64,000 bases of DNA from Pseudonocardia autotrophica (lineage in GTDB: Bacteria > Actinomycetota > Actinomycetes > Mycobacteriales > Pseudonocardiaceae): contig NZ_AP018920.1 in the NCBI RefSeq assembly GCF_003945385.1, forward strand, positions 1,364,001 through 1,428,000, in the 5' to 3' direction. Under the pieces are notes generated by a model, which was not told the origin of the DNA, did no database searches, and worked only from the letters and a program-made list of their open reading frames with translations. The translations under genes and the position numbers were made by a program. Of this stretch, positions 33,600 to 42,048 are shown piece after piece. Position 1 is the stretch's first letter. Each line of letters opens with the position of its first letter.

Positions 33600-34760
33600 C
33601 TAGCGGGTCGTGTAGCCGATCAGGTCGTCCCCGAGCCGTAGCAGCACCCGCCCGTCCGGAGCGACGGCCAACTCCCGGAGCCCGGGGACCCCGGTCCGGA
33701 CCGGGGTGCCGGACCCGGTGCGGGAGTCCAGGCGCACCAGCTCGTGCCGGCCGGCCGCCCACACGGTCCCGCCGTCGGCGACCAGGATCTGCTGGGCGCG
33801 CCCGGCCACCGACCCGGCCGCTCCCTCCCAGAGGATCCGCCCGGTGTGCAGGTCGATCCCGCGCAGACTGTCGCGGCCGTCGTCGTCGGCGTAGTCGTTG
33901 GTGACGACGACGTCGCCCGCCGACACCGTTCCCGGCAGCTCCCCGCGCCCACGCAGTGGTACCGCCCAGCGGGGTGTCCCGGTGGGGGCGTCGAGGGCGA
34001 CCAGCTCGTCGTCGCGCTCCACCAGGGCCGTCCGCCCGGCCGCCGTGACGACCCGCTCCCCGCCGGTGCCCGGCGCCGGGGCGCCGTCCGCCGCGCGGTG
34101 GAAGACGCCGGCACCGGTCAGCACTCCGCCGTCCATCCCGTGCAGCGCACCGCCACCACCCGGGACGGACCAGAGCGGTGTGCCGTCGCGCAGGCCGACC
34201 GCGGCGACGGTCGGGCCGTCGACGTCGTCGGTCCAGGCGGTGACGGCGGCGTCCCCGGTGATCGCCAGCGGGATCCACCCGCCGGGGGCGACGAACCCAC
34301 CCGGTACCGCGACCTCACCGAGGCTGCGGCAGAACCGGTCCGCACCGGTGCGGACGTCCAGGCCGAACACCCGGGCACCCTCGTGCAGGGTGGCACCGGC
34401 CAGCCGGTCGCCGGCGAGCGCGAGCCGGATACCCGAACCCGGGACGGCGACGCTCCACCGGGGCCGGGGGTCACCACGCGGGTGGCCGGACACCAGCGCG
34501 CCACCGCCGTCGCGGACCGAGACGATCACGTCGATGTCCGCGGCGGACAGGACCTGGTGGACCCGCGGAACACCGAACGCCGGGCCGGGGTACAGCTCCC
34601 ACGACGACAGGTCCGGGGCGGATCCGGCCGCGGAGACGGTCGCCGATGGAGCGACGTCCAGGGTGTCCTCGAGCGAGCAGCCCGGGCGGGTCAGCACGAC
34701 CGCGACCAGCGTCGCGGCGACGACCACGGCGACCGCTGCCGCGACCAGGAGTCGGTTCAC
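33600..34760 (-). CDS. Membrane-anchored PQQ-like beta-propeller protein
   Basis: 386 residues. One N-terminal helix (LLVAAAVAVVVAATLVAVVL) anchors a domain with repeated W-x-V-P and G-x-D-x-x-T-G units (FGLDVRTGADRF, VALDAPTGTPRWAVPL, RGIDLHTGRILWEG, VRLDSRTGSGTP), as in BamB/PQQ-like propellers. Probably a scaffold or surface protein, without evidence for bound PQQ. The GTG at 34760 puts the helix at the N-terminus. It is the last reverse gene downstream of the nicotinate unit but has no visible link to it. Confidence 0.75.
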   Translation of the reverse strand: MNRLLVAAAVAVVVAATLVAVVLTRPGCSLEDTLDVAPSATVSAAGSAPDLSSWELYPGPAFGVPRVHQVLSAADIDVIVSVRDGGGALVSGHPRGDPRPRWSVAVPGSGIRLALAGDRLAGATLHEGARVFGLDVRTGADRFCRSLGEVAVPGGFVAPGGWIPLAITGDAAVTAWTDDVDGPTVAAVGLRDGTPLWSVPGGGGALHGMDGGVLTGAGVFHRAADGAPAPGTGGERVVTAAGRTALVERDDELVALDAPTGTPRWAVPLRGRGELPGTVSAGDVVVTNDYADDDGRDSLRGIDLHTGRILWEGAAGSVAGRAQQILVADGGTVWAAGRHELVRLDSRTGSGTPVRTGVPGLRELAVAPDGRVLLRLGDDLIGYTTR

Positions 34761-34845
34761 CCCGCAGATCCTGCCGGACCGCTCCGCGGAGCGGTCCCGA
34801 ACGACGGTGATCCGGGCAGGACGGCGGGACGGTCGGACGCCGGGC

Positions 34846-35361
34846 TCAGCAGACCGGGGGGTCCGCGCTGACCGCCGGCCGGAGGCCGGTGACGGTGATC
34901 CGCTGCCCACATCCCGCCGCGTCGGTGACGCCGACGACGACCGGGTCCTGCGTGGCGACGAACCGGACGTCGCGCGGGGGCGGGCCGCCGACCGTCCACA
35001 CCGGGGTCTCCCTGGCGAACGGACCGTCGCCGGCGTGCAGCCGGATCGACGAGGTGTGCCCGTCGCCCGCCCAGGTGCGGACGTCGAGGACGGTCAGCCG
35101 CAGCGCGCTCCCGGGCGGGCCGTGCACCTCGGCGAGCGGCACCCGCTCCGGCGTGATCAGGGAGCCCAGCCAGCAGAGCCCGAGCCAGGGCGCGAGCGCG
35201 AGCATCCCGGCGGCGACGGCCGCCACCCGGCCGCCCCGCCTGCGCAATCGCCACCCGGGGAGCACGGTGAGCAGGACGATCGCGACCCCGACGGTGACGG
35301 CGCGGACGGTGCCGAGGTGCCGCAGCGGGACCGGCCCGTCGAGCGCGATCCCGGCCACCAC
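34846..35361 (-). CDS. Hypothetical membrane-anchored protein
   Basis: 171 residues. Two hydrophobic helices (about 20-38 and 45-68) precede an outer domain with a few beta-strands and a C-terminal Cys pair (AAGCGQ and PPVC). I recognise no family. The GTG lies 27 bp after the nicD stop, on the same strand, so it may be read through from the nicotinate operon; it also neighbours another anchored outside protein. Confidence 0.6.
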   Translation of the reverse strand: MVAGIALDGPVPLRHLGTVRAVTVGVAIVLLTVLPGWRLRRRGGRVAAVAAGMLALAPWLGLCWLGSLITPERVPLAEVHGPPGSALRLTVLDVRTWAGDGHTSSIRLHAGDGPFARETPVWTVGGPPPRDVRFVATQDPVVVGVTDAAGCGQRITVTGLRPAVSADPPVC

Positions 35362-35388
35362 GACGGCGGCCGCCGCGTGGCCCGCGGC

Positions 35389-36291
35389 TCAGCGCACGAG
35401 CGGCTCCAGCGCGGTGCGCAGCAGCGCGCACGCCTCGGCGGTGTTGTCCCAGAAGATCATGTGTCCGGCGTCGGGAACCCGCACCAGCTCGGCGCGTGGG
35501 TTGGCGGCGGCGATCTCCGCGGCACCGTCGGCGGTCACCACCGGCGAGTCCGCGCCGTAGAGCACGGTGCACGGTGCGGGCACCGACGGCCAGGCGTCGA
35601 AGAAGTCCTCGTTCTCGAACCCGGCGTGGGTGGCCCGCAGCGCCGCCTCGTCGCAGGACGACAGCCAGCGCGCCCGCAGCTCCTGTTCGGCCCGCGGCCA
35701 GCGCGGCCACGCCCGGGCGACCTCGTCGGCGTCGGTGCCGCGGACGGCCTCGGCGTACTGGCGCAGGAACGCCTCCAGGCTGGTCGGGTACGGACCCCGG
35801 CCCGGCCCGGACAGCGGCGGATCGACCAGCACGGTCCCGCGCAGCGGGCGGCGCAGCGAGGTGGTGGCGGCGATCCGGGCACCCATCGAGTGTCCGAGCA
35901 GCACCGGCTCGGAGCCCAGGTCCAGCTCGGACAGCACGGCGAGGGTGTCGGAGGCGTAGTCGTCGAGCGTCCAGGAGCTGCCGGAGTCGGACAGCCCGCG
36001 GCCGCGGACGTCGAGCACCAGTGGACGGCAGAGGTCGTTCAGCTCGCGCGCGACGAAGTCCATCGTGATCGCCGGGCTGGTGATGCCGGGCAGGATCAGC
36101 ACCGGGGTGCCGGTGCCCTCGTAGTCGAGCACGTGCAGCCGCAGGTCGCCGTTGTGGACCCAGCGGGACACGGCCTGCACGTCGGCGAGATCGGCCAGCG
36201 CGTCCTGCCGGACCTGACGGCCGGTGCCGGAAGGGCTGGTGCCGGGGCTGGTCCCGGGGGTGGTCACGGTGCTGGTCACGGGGGTGCTCAC
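35389..36291 (-). CDS. nicD: N-formylmaleamate deformylase (NicD)
   Basis: 300 residues, alpha/beta hydrolase. It would release formate from N-formylmaleamate, giving maleamate. The nucleophile Ser135 sits in LLGHSMGAR, the oxyanion-side PGITSPAITMDF near 70, an acid in VLYGADSPVV, and the His in VPDAGHMIFWD. The cap region WPRWPRAEQELRARWLSSCDE is NicD-like. A Thr/Pro/Gly-rich N-terminal 30 residues looks added. Start GTG overlaps the nicF stop by 4 bp. The specific call depends on the surrounding pathway genes as much as on sequence. Confidence 0.87.
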   Translation of the reverse strand: MSTPVTSTVTTPGTSPGTSPSGTGRQVRQDALADLADVQAVSRWVHNGDLRLHVLDYEGTGTPVLILPGITSPAITMDFVARELNDLCRPLVLDVRGRGLSDSGSSWTLDDYASDTLAVLSELDLGSEPVLLGHSMGARIAATTSLRRPLRGTVLVDPPLSGPGRGPYPTSLEAFLRQYAEAVRGTDADEVARAWPRWPRAEQELRARWLSSCDEAALRATHAGFENEDFFDAWPSVPAPCTVLYGADSPVVTADGAAEIAAANPRAELVRVPDAGHMIFWDNTAEACALLRTALEPLVR

Positions 36292-36941
36292 GCGATTCCC
36301 TTCAGGTAGCCGAGGGCGTCGTCGAGGTCGATCACGTCGCCGTACTTGGCCTGGATGTCGAACAGGTTCGCCTCGTGCGGACCGGCCGCGCGGTCGCCCG
36401 CGCAGTCACGCGGCACCAGCACGGTGAAACCGGACTGGACGGCGTCGACCACGGTGGCGCGCACGCAGCCACTGGTCGTCGCGCCGCAGACCAGCACGGT
36501 GTCCACCCGGGCCGCGGTGAGGAACGAGGCGAGGCCGGTGTCGAAGAACGCCGAGGCGCCCTTCTTGGTGATCAGGTTGTCGGACGGGTCCACCGGCAGC
36601 CGGGTGTCCAGGGCGACGGCGGCCGAGCCCTCGGCGAGCCCGCGCAGGCCGGGCGCCTTCGCCGGCCACGGCAGCGTGTCGAGCTCGGCCGGGTTGTAGG
36701 CGACCGTCGTCCAGACGACCGGGACACCGGCCGGGCGGGCCGCCTCGACCAGCGTCGAGGTCGCCGCGACGACGTCGGTCAGGTCGGCGCCGGTGGGGTA
36801 GGCCGGATCGGTGAACCCGGCACTCAGGTCCACCACGACGATCGCGGGCCGCTCGCCGCGGCGGACGCGGCCGCCGAACCCGGCGCGCTCATAGGTCGCG
36901 TCGGTCTCCTGGCCGTGCAGTCCGGTGTCGTGCGTACTCAT
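36288..36941 (-). CDS. nicF: Maleamate amidohydrolase (NicF), isochorismatase-like
   Basis: 217 residues. The catalytic triad of cysteine hydrolases is visible: Asp38 in IVVVDLSAGF, Lys126/127 in LITKKGASAF and Cys159 in TTSGCVRAT. It hydrolyses maleamate to maleate and ammonia. The N-terminal segment ATYERAGFGGRVRRG is shared with NicF and related N-carbamoylsarcosine amidases. ATG overlaps the ndhS stop by 4 bp. Confidence 0.88.
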   Translation of the reverse strand: MSTHDTGLHGQETDATYERAGFGGRVRRGERPAIVVVDLSAGFTDPAYPTGADLTDVVAATSTLVEAARPAGVPVVWTTVAYNPAELDTLPWPAKAPGLRGLAEGSAAVALDTRLPVDPSDNLITKKGASAFFDTGLASFLTAARVDTVLVCGATTSGCVRATVVDAVQSGFTVLVPRDCAGDRAAGPHEANLFDIQAKYGDVIDLDDALGYLKGIA

Positions 36942-37486
36942 GTGGTGCTCCCAGAATCGGGTCGGGTGGCGGCGGTGGCCGGCACCGTGTCCAGTGCGGC
37001 CTGCAGAGCGGCGCGGCGGCGGGACGCGCAGTCGTCGACCGCGTCGACGATGGTCTCGTAGCCGGTACAGCGGCACAGGTTCGAGGCGACGACCTCGCGG
37101 ATCTCGTCGCGGCTCGCGTCCGGCTCCTCGGCCAGGTAGCCCTCGGCGAGCATCAGGAACCCGGGCGTGCAGAACCCGCACTGCAGTCCGTGGTGCTCAC
37201 CGAAGCAGCGCTGCAGGTCCGACAGCTCGCCGTCGGGTCCGGCGAGCGACTCGACGGTGCGGATCGCGGCGTTCTCCACCTGGGCGGCGAACAGCAGGCA
37301 GGCCCGCGCCGGTGCGCCGTCGACGAGCACCGTGCAGGCCCCGCAGATGCCGTGCTCGCAGCCGAGGTGGGTGCCGGTCAGCCCCAGGTCGTGGCGCAGC
37401 ACGTCGGCCAGCGTGCGCCGGGGCGGGATCGCCAGGTCGTGGCGCTCCCCGTTGACGGTCAGCTCGACCAGCTGCACGTCGGTCAC
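36938..37486 (-). CDS. Nicotinate dehydrogenase-type [2Fe-2S] subunit (small)
   Basis: 182 residues. The plant-type cluster ligands are GCEHGICGACTVLVDG with a fourth Cys in ARACLLF, and the second cluster has CGFCTPGF and CRCTGY. This is the standard iron-sulfur subunit of xanthine dehydrogenase-family hydroxylases. It carries electrons from the Mo centre to FAD in the subunits encoded next door. An extra ~25-residue C-terminal tail is unconserved. Confidence 0.92.
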   Translation of the reverse strand: MTDVQLVELTVNGERHDLAIPPRRTLADVLRHDLGLTGTHLGCEHGICGACTVLVDGAPARACLLFAAQVENAAIRTVESLAGPDGELSDLQRCFGEHHGLQCGFCTPGFLMLAEGYLAEEPDASRDEIREVVASNLCRCTGYETIVDAVDDCASRRRAALQAALDTVPATAATRPDSGSTT

Positions 37487-39837
37487 GATGCCTCCCGGTT
37501 CAGTGCGGCGTACAGGTCCGCCCGCGCCAGCGGGGTGGAGTCGAGCTCGACCCCGGTGCCGCGCAGCGCGTCGTTCACCGCGTTGAGTACGGCGGCCGGG
37601 GCGCCGATCGTGCCGCCCTCACCGGCGCCCTTCGCCCCGTTCGCGGTGAACGCGCAGGGCGTCTCCAGGTGCTCGATCCGCACGTCCGGGATCTCGGCGG
37701 CGGTCGGCACCTTGTACTCCATGAAGCTGGGGGCCAGCGGCTGGCCGAGCTCGTCGTAGGTGACCTGCTCGAACAGCGCGCCCGCGATGCCCTGTGCGAT
37801 GCCGCCGCGGGCCTGGCCCTCGACGACCCGCGGGTGGATCGCGACGCCGCAGTCCTCCACACAGACGTAGCGCAGGATCTCGACGCCGCCGGTGCCCGGA
37901 TCGAGCGCGACGACGCAGCCGTGGGTGGCGTTGGAGAACGTGCCGTCGCCGCCCACGTCGAAGCTCGCGGTGGCCGTGAGGCCGGGGCCGACGTCCTTGG
38001 GCAGCAGGTGCGCCCGCAGGTAGGCGACGTCGGCGAGCTCGGTGAAGGGGAGCGTGCGGTCCCCGGCGCGGACACCGCCGTCGCCGTCCAGCTCGCAGGA
38101 GTCGACGTCCACCCCGGCCAGGTGCGCGGCGAGCGCCCGCAGCTGGTCACCGAGCTTCACCGCGGCGGCCGCCGCGGCGGACCCGCCGATCGTCACCGAG
38201 CGGGACGCGAAGGAGCCCCAGCCGTAGGTGATCCGGTCGGTGTCGCCCTGCACGATCTTGACCTTGTCGTAGCCGATGCCGAGCCGGTCGGCGACGATCT
38301 GGGCGAACGTCGTCTCGTGGCTCTGGCCGTGCGACAGCGTGCCGGTGGTGACGCTGACCGTGCCGTCGAGGTCCATCGTGATCTGCGAGATGTCGAAGCC
38401 GGGGACGACCTGCATCTTCCGCTGGGCGAACGCGCCGGAGCCGTAGCCGGTCCGCTCGGAGAAGCAGGCGTAACCGATGCCGAGGACACGGCCGTCGTCC
38501 AGGGCGCGACCCGGCCAGCCCTCCTCGCGCAGCACCCGCTCGCACAGGTCGAGCGACTCCAGGTAGGAGCCGGGATCGTAGGTGACGTTGTTGATCCCGC
38601 GGTAGGGGAACTCGGTGATCAGGTTGCGGCGCCGGACGTCCAGCGCGTCCAGCCCGAGCTCGCGGGCGGCGCGCTCCATCAGCCGCTCCATCACCATCAC
38701 GTACTGCGGCCGGGACACCCCGCGGTACGGCGCGGTGGGCGCCTTGTTCGTGGTGACGGCGCGCCCGCGGACCCGGTAGGCGGGCACCCGGTAGACGCTC
38801 GGCATCTCGGCCGAGGCCATCAGCGGCTCGATGCCCGCGGTGAACGGGTAGCAGGAGTAGGCGCCCATGTCGCAGACGATGTCGGCGTCCAGCGCCAGGA
38901 TCTCGCCGTCGCCGCTGAACGCGGCCCGGGCGGTGTAGTGCTGCTCGCGGGCCAGGAAGCCCGCGGTCAGCGCCTCCCGCCGGTCCTCGATCCACTTGAC
39001 CGGGCGGCGCAGCAGCCGGGCGGCGGCCGCGGCCGCGATCTCCTCCCGGCCGACGACGCACTTCTGCCCGAACCCGCCGCCCATGTCCGGCACGGTGACC
39101 CGGACCTGGCGCTCGTCGAGCCCCGCGCACCGGGCCAGCACGGTGCGGACCTGGTGCGGGACCTGGGTGCAGGTGCGCACGATCAGCTGCTCGTCGCGGT
39201 CGTCCCAGTCGGCGACGACGCCGCGGGTCTCCAGCGGGAGCGCGTTCTGGCGCCCGGTCCTCGCCTCCACGGTGACGACGGTGTGCGCCTCGCCGAAGAT
39301 GCCGTCGATGCCCTCGGTGGCGAACAGCGACACGTCGACGAGCACGTTCCCCGGTGCCTCGTCGTGCACCGGCGGGCCGGCCGCGGCCAGCGCGGCGGCC
39401 TCGGTGACGACCGGCGTGAGCGGCTCGAGCTCGACCAGCGCGGCCTCCACCCCGTCCTCGGCGGCGTACGGGTCGGTGGCGAGCACGATCGCGACCGGCT
39501 CACCGGCGAACCGGACCCGGTCCCGGGCTAGCACCGGCATCGCGGTCGGCGCGAACTCCTCCGCCGGCCGGTCGAGCAGCGCGGTGATGTCGCCGAGACC
39601 GAGATCGGCGGCGTCGAACGCGGCGACGACACCCGGCACCTGCCGGGCCTCGGTCAGATCGACCGAGGTGAGCAGAGCATGGGCCTCGGTGCTGCGGACG
39701 AACGCGGCGTGCAGCATCCGGGGCAGCGTGATGTCGTCGACGAAGCGTCCCCGCCCGGTGAGCAGTCGCGGGTCCTCGCGGCGCGGGACGGACGCACCGA
39801 CCCAGGCCCCGTCGCGGCGCAGGCTCGGCTCACCCAT
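37483..39837 (-). CDS. Molybdenum hydroxylase large subunit, probable nicotinate dehydrogenase
   Basis: 784 residues, CoxL/XdhB-like. N-terminal GASVPRREDPRLLTGRGRFVDD is the family start. Mo-pterin contacts are GGGFGQKC near 245 and APYRGVSRPQYVMVMERLME near 370; the catalytic Glu should lie in GAKGAGEGGTIGAP near 745. It lacks the Cys-bearing CoxL loop of true CO dehydrogenase. Surrounded by nicC, nicF and nicD it most likely hydroxylates nicotinate to 6-hydroxynicotinate. ATG at 39837 overlaps the FAD subunit gene by 8 bp. Confidence 0.88.
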   Translation of the reverse strand: MGEPSLRRDGAWVGASVPRREDPRLLTGRGRFVDDITLPRMLHAAFVRSTEAHALLTSVDLTEARQVPGVVAAFDAADLGLGDITALLDRPAEEFAPTAMPVLARDRVRFAGEPVAIVLATDPYAAEDGVEAALVELEPLTPVVTEAAALAAAGPPVHDEAPGNVLVDVSLFATEGIDGIFGEAHTVVTVEARTGRQNALPLETRGVVADWDDRDEQLIVRTCTQVPHQVRTVLARCAGLDERQVRVTVPDMGGGFGQKCVVGREEIAAAAAARLLRRPVKWIEDRREALTAGFLAREQHYTARAAFSGDGEILALDADIVCDMGAYSCYPFTAGIEPLMASAEMPSVYRVPAYRVRGRAVTTNKAPTAPYRGVSRPQYVMVMERLMERAARELGLDALDVRRRNLITEFPYRGINNVTYDPGSYLESLDLCERVLREEGWPGRALDDGRVLGIGYACFSERTGYGSGAFAQRKMQVVPGFDISQITMDLDGTVSVTTGTLSHGQSHETTFAQIVADRLGIGYDKVKIVQGDTDRITYGWGSFASRSVTIGGSAAAAAAVKLGDQLRALAAHLAGVDVDSCELDGDGGVRAGDRTLPFTELADVAYLRAHLLPKDVGPGLTATASFDVGGDGTFSNATHGCVVALDPGTGGVEILRYVCVEDCGVAIHPRVVEGQARGGIAQGIAGALFEQVTYDELGQPLAPSFMEYKVPTAAEIPDVRIEHLETPCAFTANGAKGAGEGGTIGAPAAVLNAVNDALRGTGVELDSTPLARADLYAALNREAS

Positions 39838-40615
39838 CAGTGGCCTCCGAACGGGCACGGCCGACCAGGGTCCGGACCAGACCCCGGCGGTAGGACGCCG
39901 GGGCGCCGGGCTCGTCGCGCAGGTCGAGATCGTCGGCGATCTCCTCCGGCGAGCCGGCGTCGGGAACCAGCACCGGGACCGTCCCGACGCCGCCGAGCAC
40001 GACCGATCCGGTGTCGAGGTCGGCACCGGCGGCGACGACCGCGAAGTCGCCCCGCCGGTCGGCGTACTCGGTCAGCGCCGCGCGCGGCGCCGGCCGGGGG
40101 AACACGATCTCCACGATCACCTCATCGGGGTCCAACGCGGTGGTGAAGGGCCCGAGGAAGAACTCCCCGGCGGCGATCTCCCGCCGCCCGCCCGGTCCCT
40201 CGGCGACGACCACCGCGTCCAGCAGTACCGCCAGCAGGCACCACTCGGCGGTCGCGTCGGCGTGCGCGATCGAGCCGCCGACCGTGCCGCGGGTGCGGAT
40301 CGGCAGGTGCCCGACCCAGCGCATCGTCTCCGACAGCACCCGGAAGTCCGGCCCGAGATCGGCCTTCTCGACCGCCCGGTGGGTGGTGAGCGCGCCGATC
40401 CGCAGGGCGTCCCCGTCGCGGCGGATGCCGGCCAGGCCCGGGACGTGGGTGATGTCGACCAGGTGCCCGGGCCGGGCCATCCGGAAGTTCATCATCGCGA
40501 CCAGGCTCTGCCCGCCGGCGAGCACCTTGGGCTCGGCGTCGGCCAGCTCGTCGAGCAGGCTCACCGCGTCGCGCACCGAGGACGCCCGGTGGTAGGTGAA
40601 CGCGGCGGGCTTCAC
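39830..40615 (-). CDS. Molybdenum hydroxylase FAD-binding subunit (medium)
   Basis: 261 residues. FAD contacts AGGQSLVAMMNFRMARPGHLVDI near 32 and RTRGTVGGSIAHADATAEW near 107 match CoxM/NdhF-type subunits. It accepts electrons from the iron-sulfur subunit. Gene order M-L-S in one operon. GTG overlaps the transporter stop by 4 bp. Confidence 0.9.
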   Translation of the reverse strand: MKPAAFTYHRASSVRDAVSLLDELADAEPKVLAGGQSLVAMMNFRMARPGHLVDITHVPGLAGIRRDGDALRIGALTTHRAVEKADLGPDFRVLSETMRWVGHLPIRTRGTVGGSIAHADATAEWCLLAVLLDAVVVAEGPGGRREIAAGEFFLGPFTTALDPDEVIVEIVFPRPAPRAALTEYADRRGDFAVVAAGADLDTGSVVLGGVGTVPVLVPDAGSPEEIADDLDLRDEPGAPASYRRGLVRTLVGRARSEATDG

Positions 40616-42036
40616 CTCTTCTCCACCGCCTCGTCGCTGACCGTGCCGCCGCCGGCCGGGTGGTCGACCTGCTGCTCGGTACCGGTGATCCGGTCGAGCT
40701 CCATGCCCTTGGTCTCCGGCGCACAGAGCGCCATGAAGATCACCGCGGCGACGACCAGCAGGGCCATCACGGTGAAGGTCAGCGGCAGGCCGAGCACCGG
40801 CCAGAGCAGCGTGCCGAAGATCAGCGGGACGAACCCGGTGACCGCCCGGCTCGACGACGACGCCCAGCCGAAGCCGGAGGCGCGCAGCTCCGTCGGGTAC
40901 AGCTCGGAGACGTAGGCGTACATCACCGGGATGACGACGAGCGCGAAGAAGCCGAACACCGCGATCGTCGCGATCGACGCCGCTGCCGACTCCATGACCA
41001 GCGAGAACAGGACCAGCGAGAACGCGGCCAGCGGTGCCGCGACCCCGATCACCCACTTGCGTCCGACCCGCTCGACCAGCAGCACCGAGGTGATGACGCC
41101 CAGGATGCCGACTGCGTTCATGATCGTCGTGGAGGCGAAGGCGGCCACCTCGTCCATACCCTGCGAGCGCAGGATCGAGGGCATCCAGGACAGCGCGGCG
41201 TAGTAGACGACCATCACCGAGATGAACAGCGACCAGGCGACACCGGTGATCCGCGGCGAGAACGCCCAGACCATCTTGAGCTGCTCACCGATCGCGGAGA
41301 GGCCCTTCTTGCCCGAGGTCGTCGCCTCGGGTGCGGCGGCGGTGATGACGTAGGGCTCGGGCGTCGCGCCGGTGCGGGCGACCATGTCGTCGATGACCTC
41401 GCGGGCCTCGGCCTCACGGCCGGTGCGGGCCAGGTAGATCGGCGACTCGGGCACGCCGCGGCGGACCCAGAACAGCAGCAGCGCGGGGAGCACCATCAGG
41501 GCGAGCATCCAGCGCCAGTTGCCCTCGACCGGGACGAGCAGGGTGGCGGACACGCCGGCCATCGTCGCGCCGATCGGCCACCAGCCGTCCATCGCGGACA
41601 GGATCTTTCCGCGCAGCTTTCTCGGTGAGAACTCGCTGACGATCGCGTAGTCCACCGGGATGCATCCGCCGAGGCCGAGGCCTGCGATGAAGCGCAGCAG
41701 CAGGAAGATCTCCCAGTTGGGGGAGAGCGCGCCGAGCACGGAGAACAGCGCGAAGATCAGCAAGGTGATGCTGAAGACCTTCTTGCGGCCCATCCGGTCG
41801 GCGATCGTGCCGAACGCGACGGCGCCGATCGCCATGCCGATCAGGTTGGCGGTGGCGACCAGCCCGCGCTGACCGGTGGACAGCCCGAACTCGAGTCCGA
41901 GCAGCGGGGTGAGGAAGCCGTTGAGAGCGACGTCCCAGGCATCGAACATGTAGCCGAGGCCGCCGATGATGAAGATCTTGCCCTGGACTCTCCACCGCCA
42001 GGGCAGGTCCTGGACGACCTGGTCTCCGGTACGCAT
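40612..42036 (-). CDS. MFS transporter, NiaP/aromatic-acid:H+ symporter type, probable nicotinate importer
   Basis: 474 residues, 12 helices. The first helix LGYMFDAWDVALNGFLTPLL has the acidic D-x-x-D pattern of aromatic acid/H+ symporters. IADRMGRKKVFS near 80 is MFS motif A, and RFIAGLGLGGCIPVDYAIVSEF near 115 and SELYPTELRASGFGW near 390 resemble NiaP. Lying between nicC and the hydroxylase subunits, it probably imports nicotinate. ATG follows AAGGAG. Confidence 0.85.
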   Translation of the reverse strand: MRTGDQVVQDLPWRWRVQGKIFIIGGLGYMFDAWDVALNGFLTPLLGLEFGLSTGQRGLVATANLIGMAIGAVAFGTIADRMGRKKVFSITLLIFALFSVLGALSPNWEIFLLLRFIAGLGLGGCIPVDYAIVSEFSPRKLRGKILSAMDGWWPIGATMAGVSATLLVPVEGNWRWMLALMVLPALLLFWVRRGVPESPIYLARTGREAEAREVIDDMVARTGATPEPYVITAAAPEATTSGKKGLSAIGEQLKMVWAFSPRITGVAWSLFISVMVVYYAALSWMPSILRSQGMDEVAAFASTTIMNAVGILGVITSVLLVERVGRKWVIGVAAPLAAFSLVLFSLVMESAAASIATIAVFGFFALVVIPVMYAYVSELYPTELRASGFGWASSSSRAVTGFVPLIFGTLLWPVLGLPLTFTVMALLVVAAVIFMALCAPETKGMELDRITGTEQQVDHPAGGGTVSDEAVEKR

Positions 42037-42048
42037 CGTGAGTGCTCC

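Noticed and set aside
37483..39837. Aerobic CO dehydrogenase CoxL
   Set aside because: The Cys-containing active-site loop of true CoxL is absent and the neighbours are nicotinate genes.
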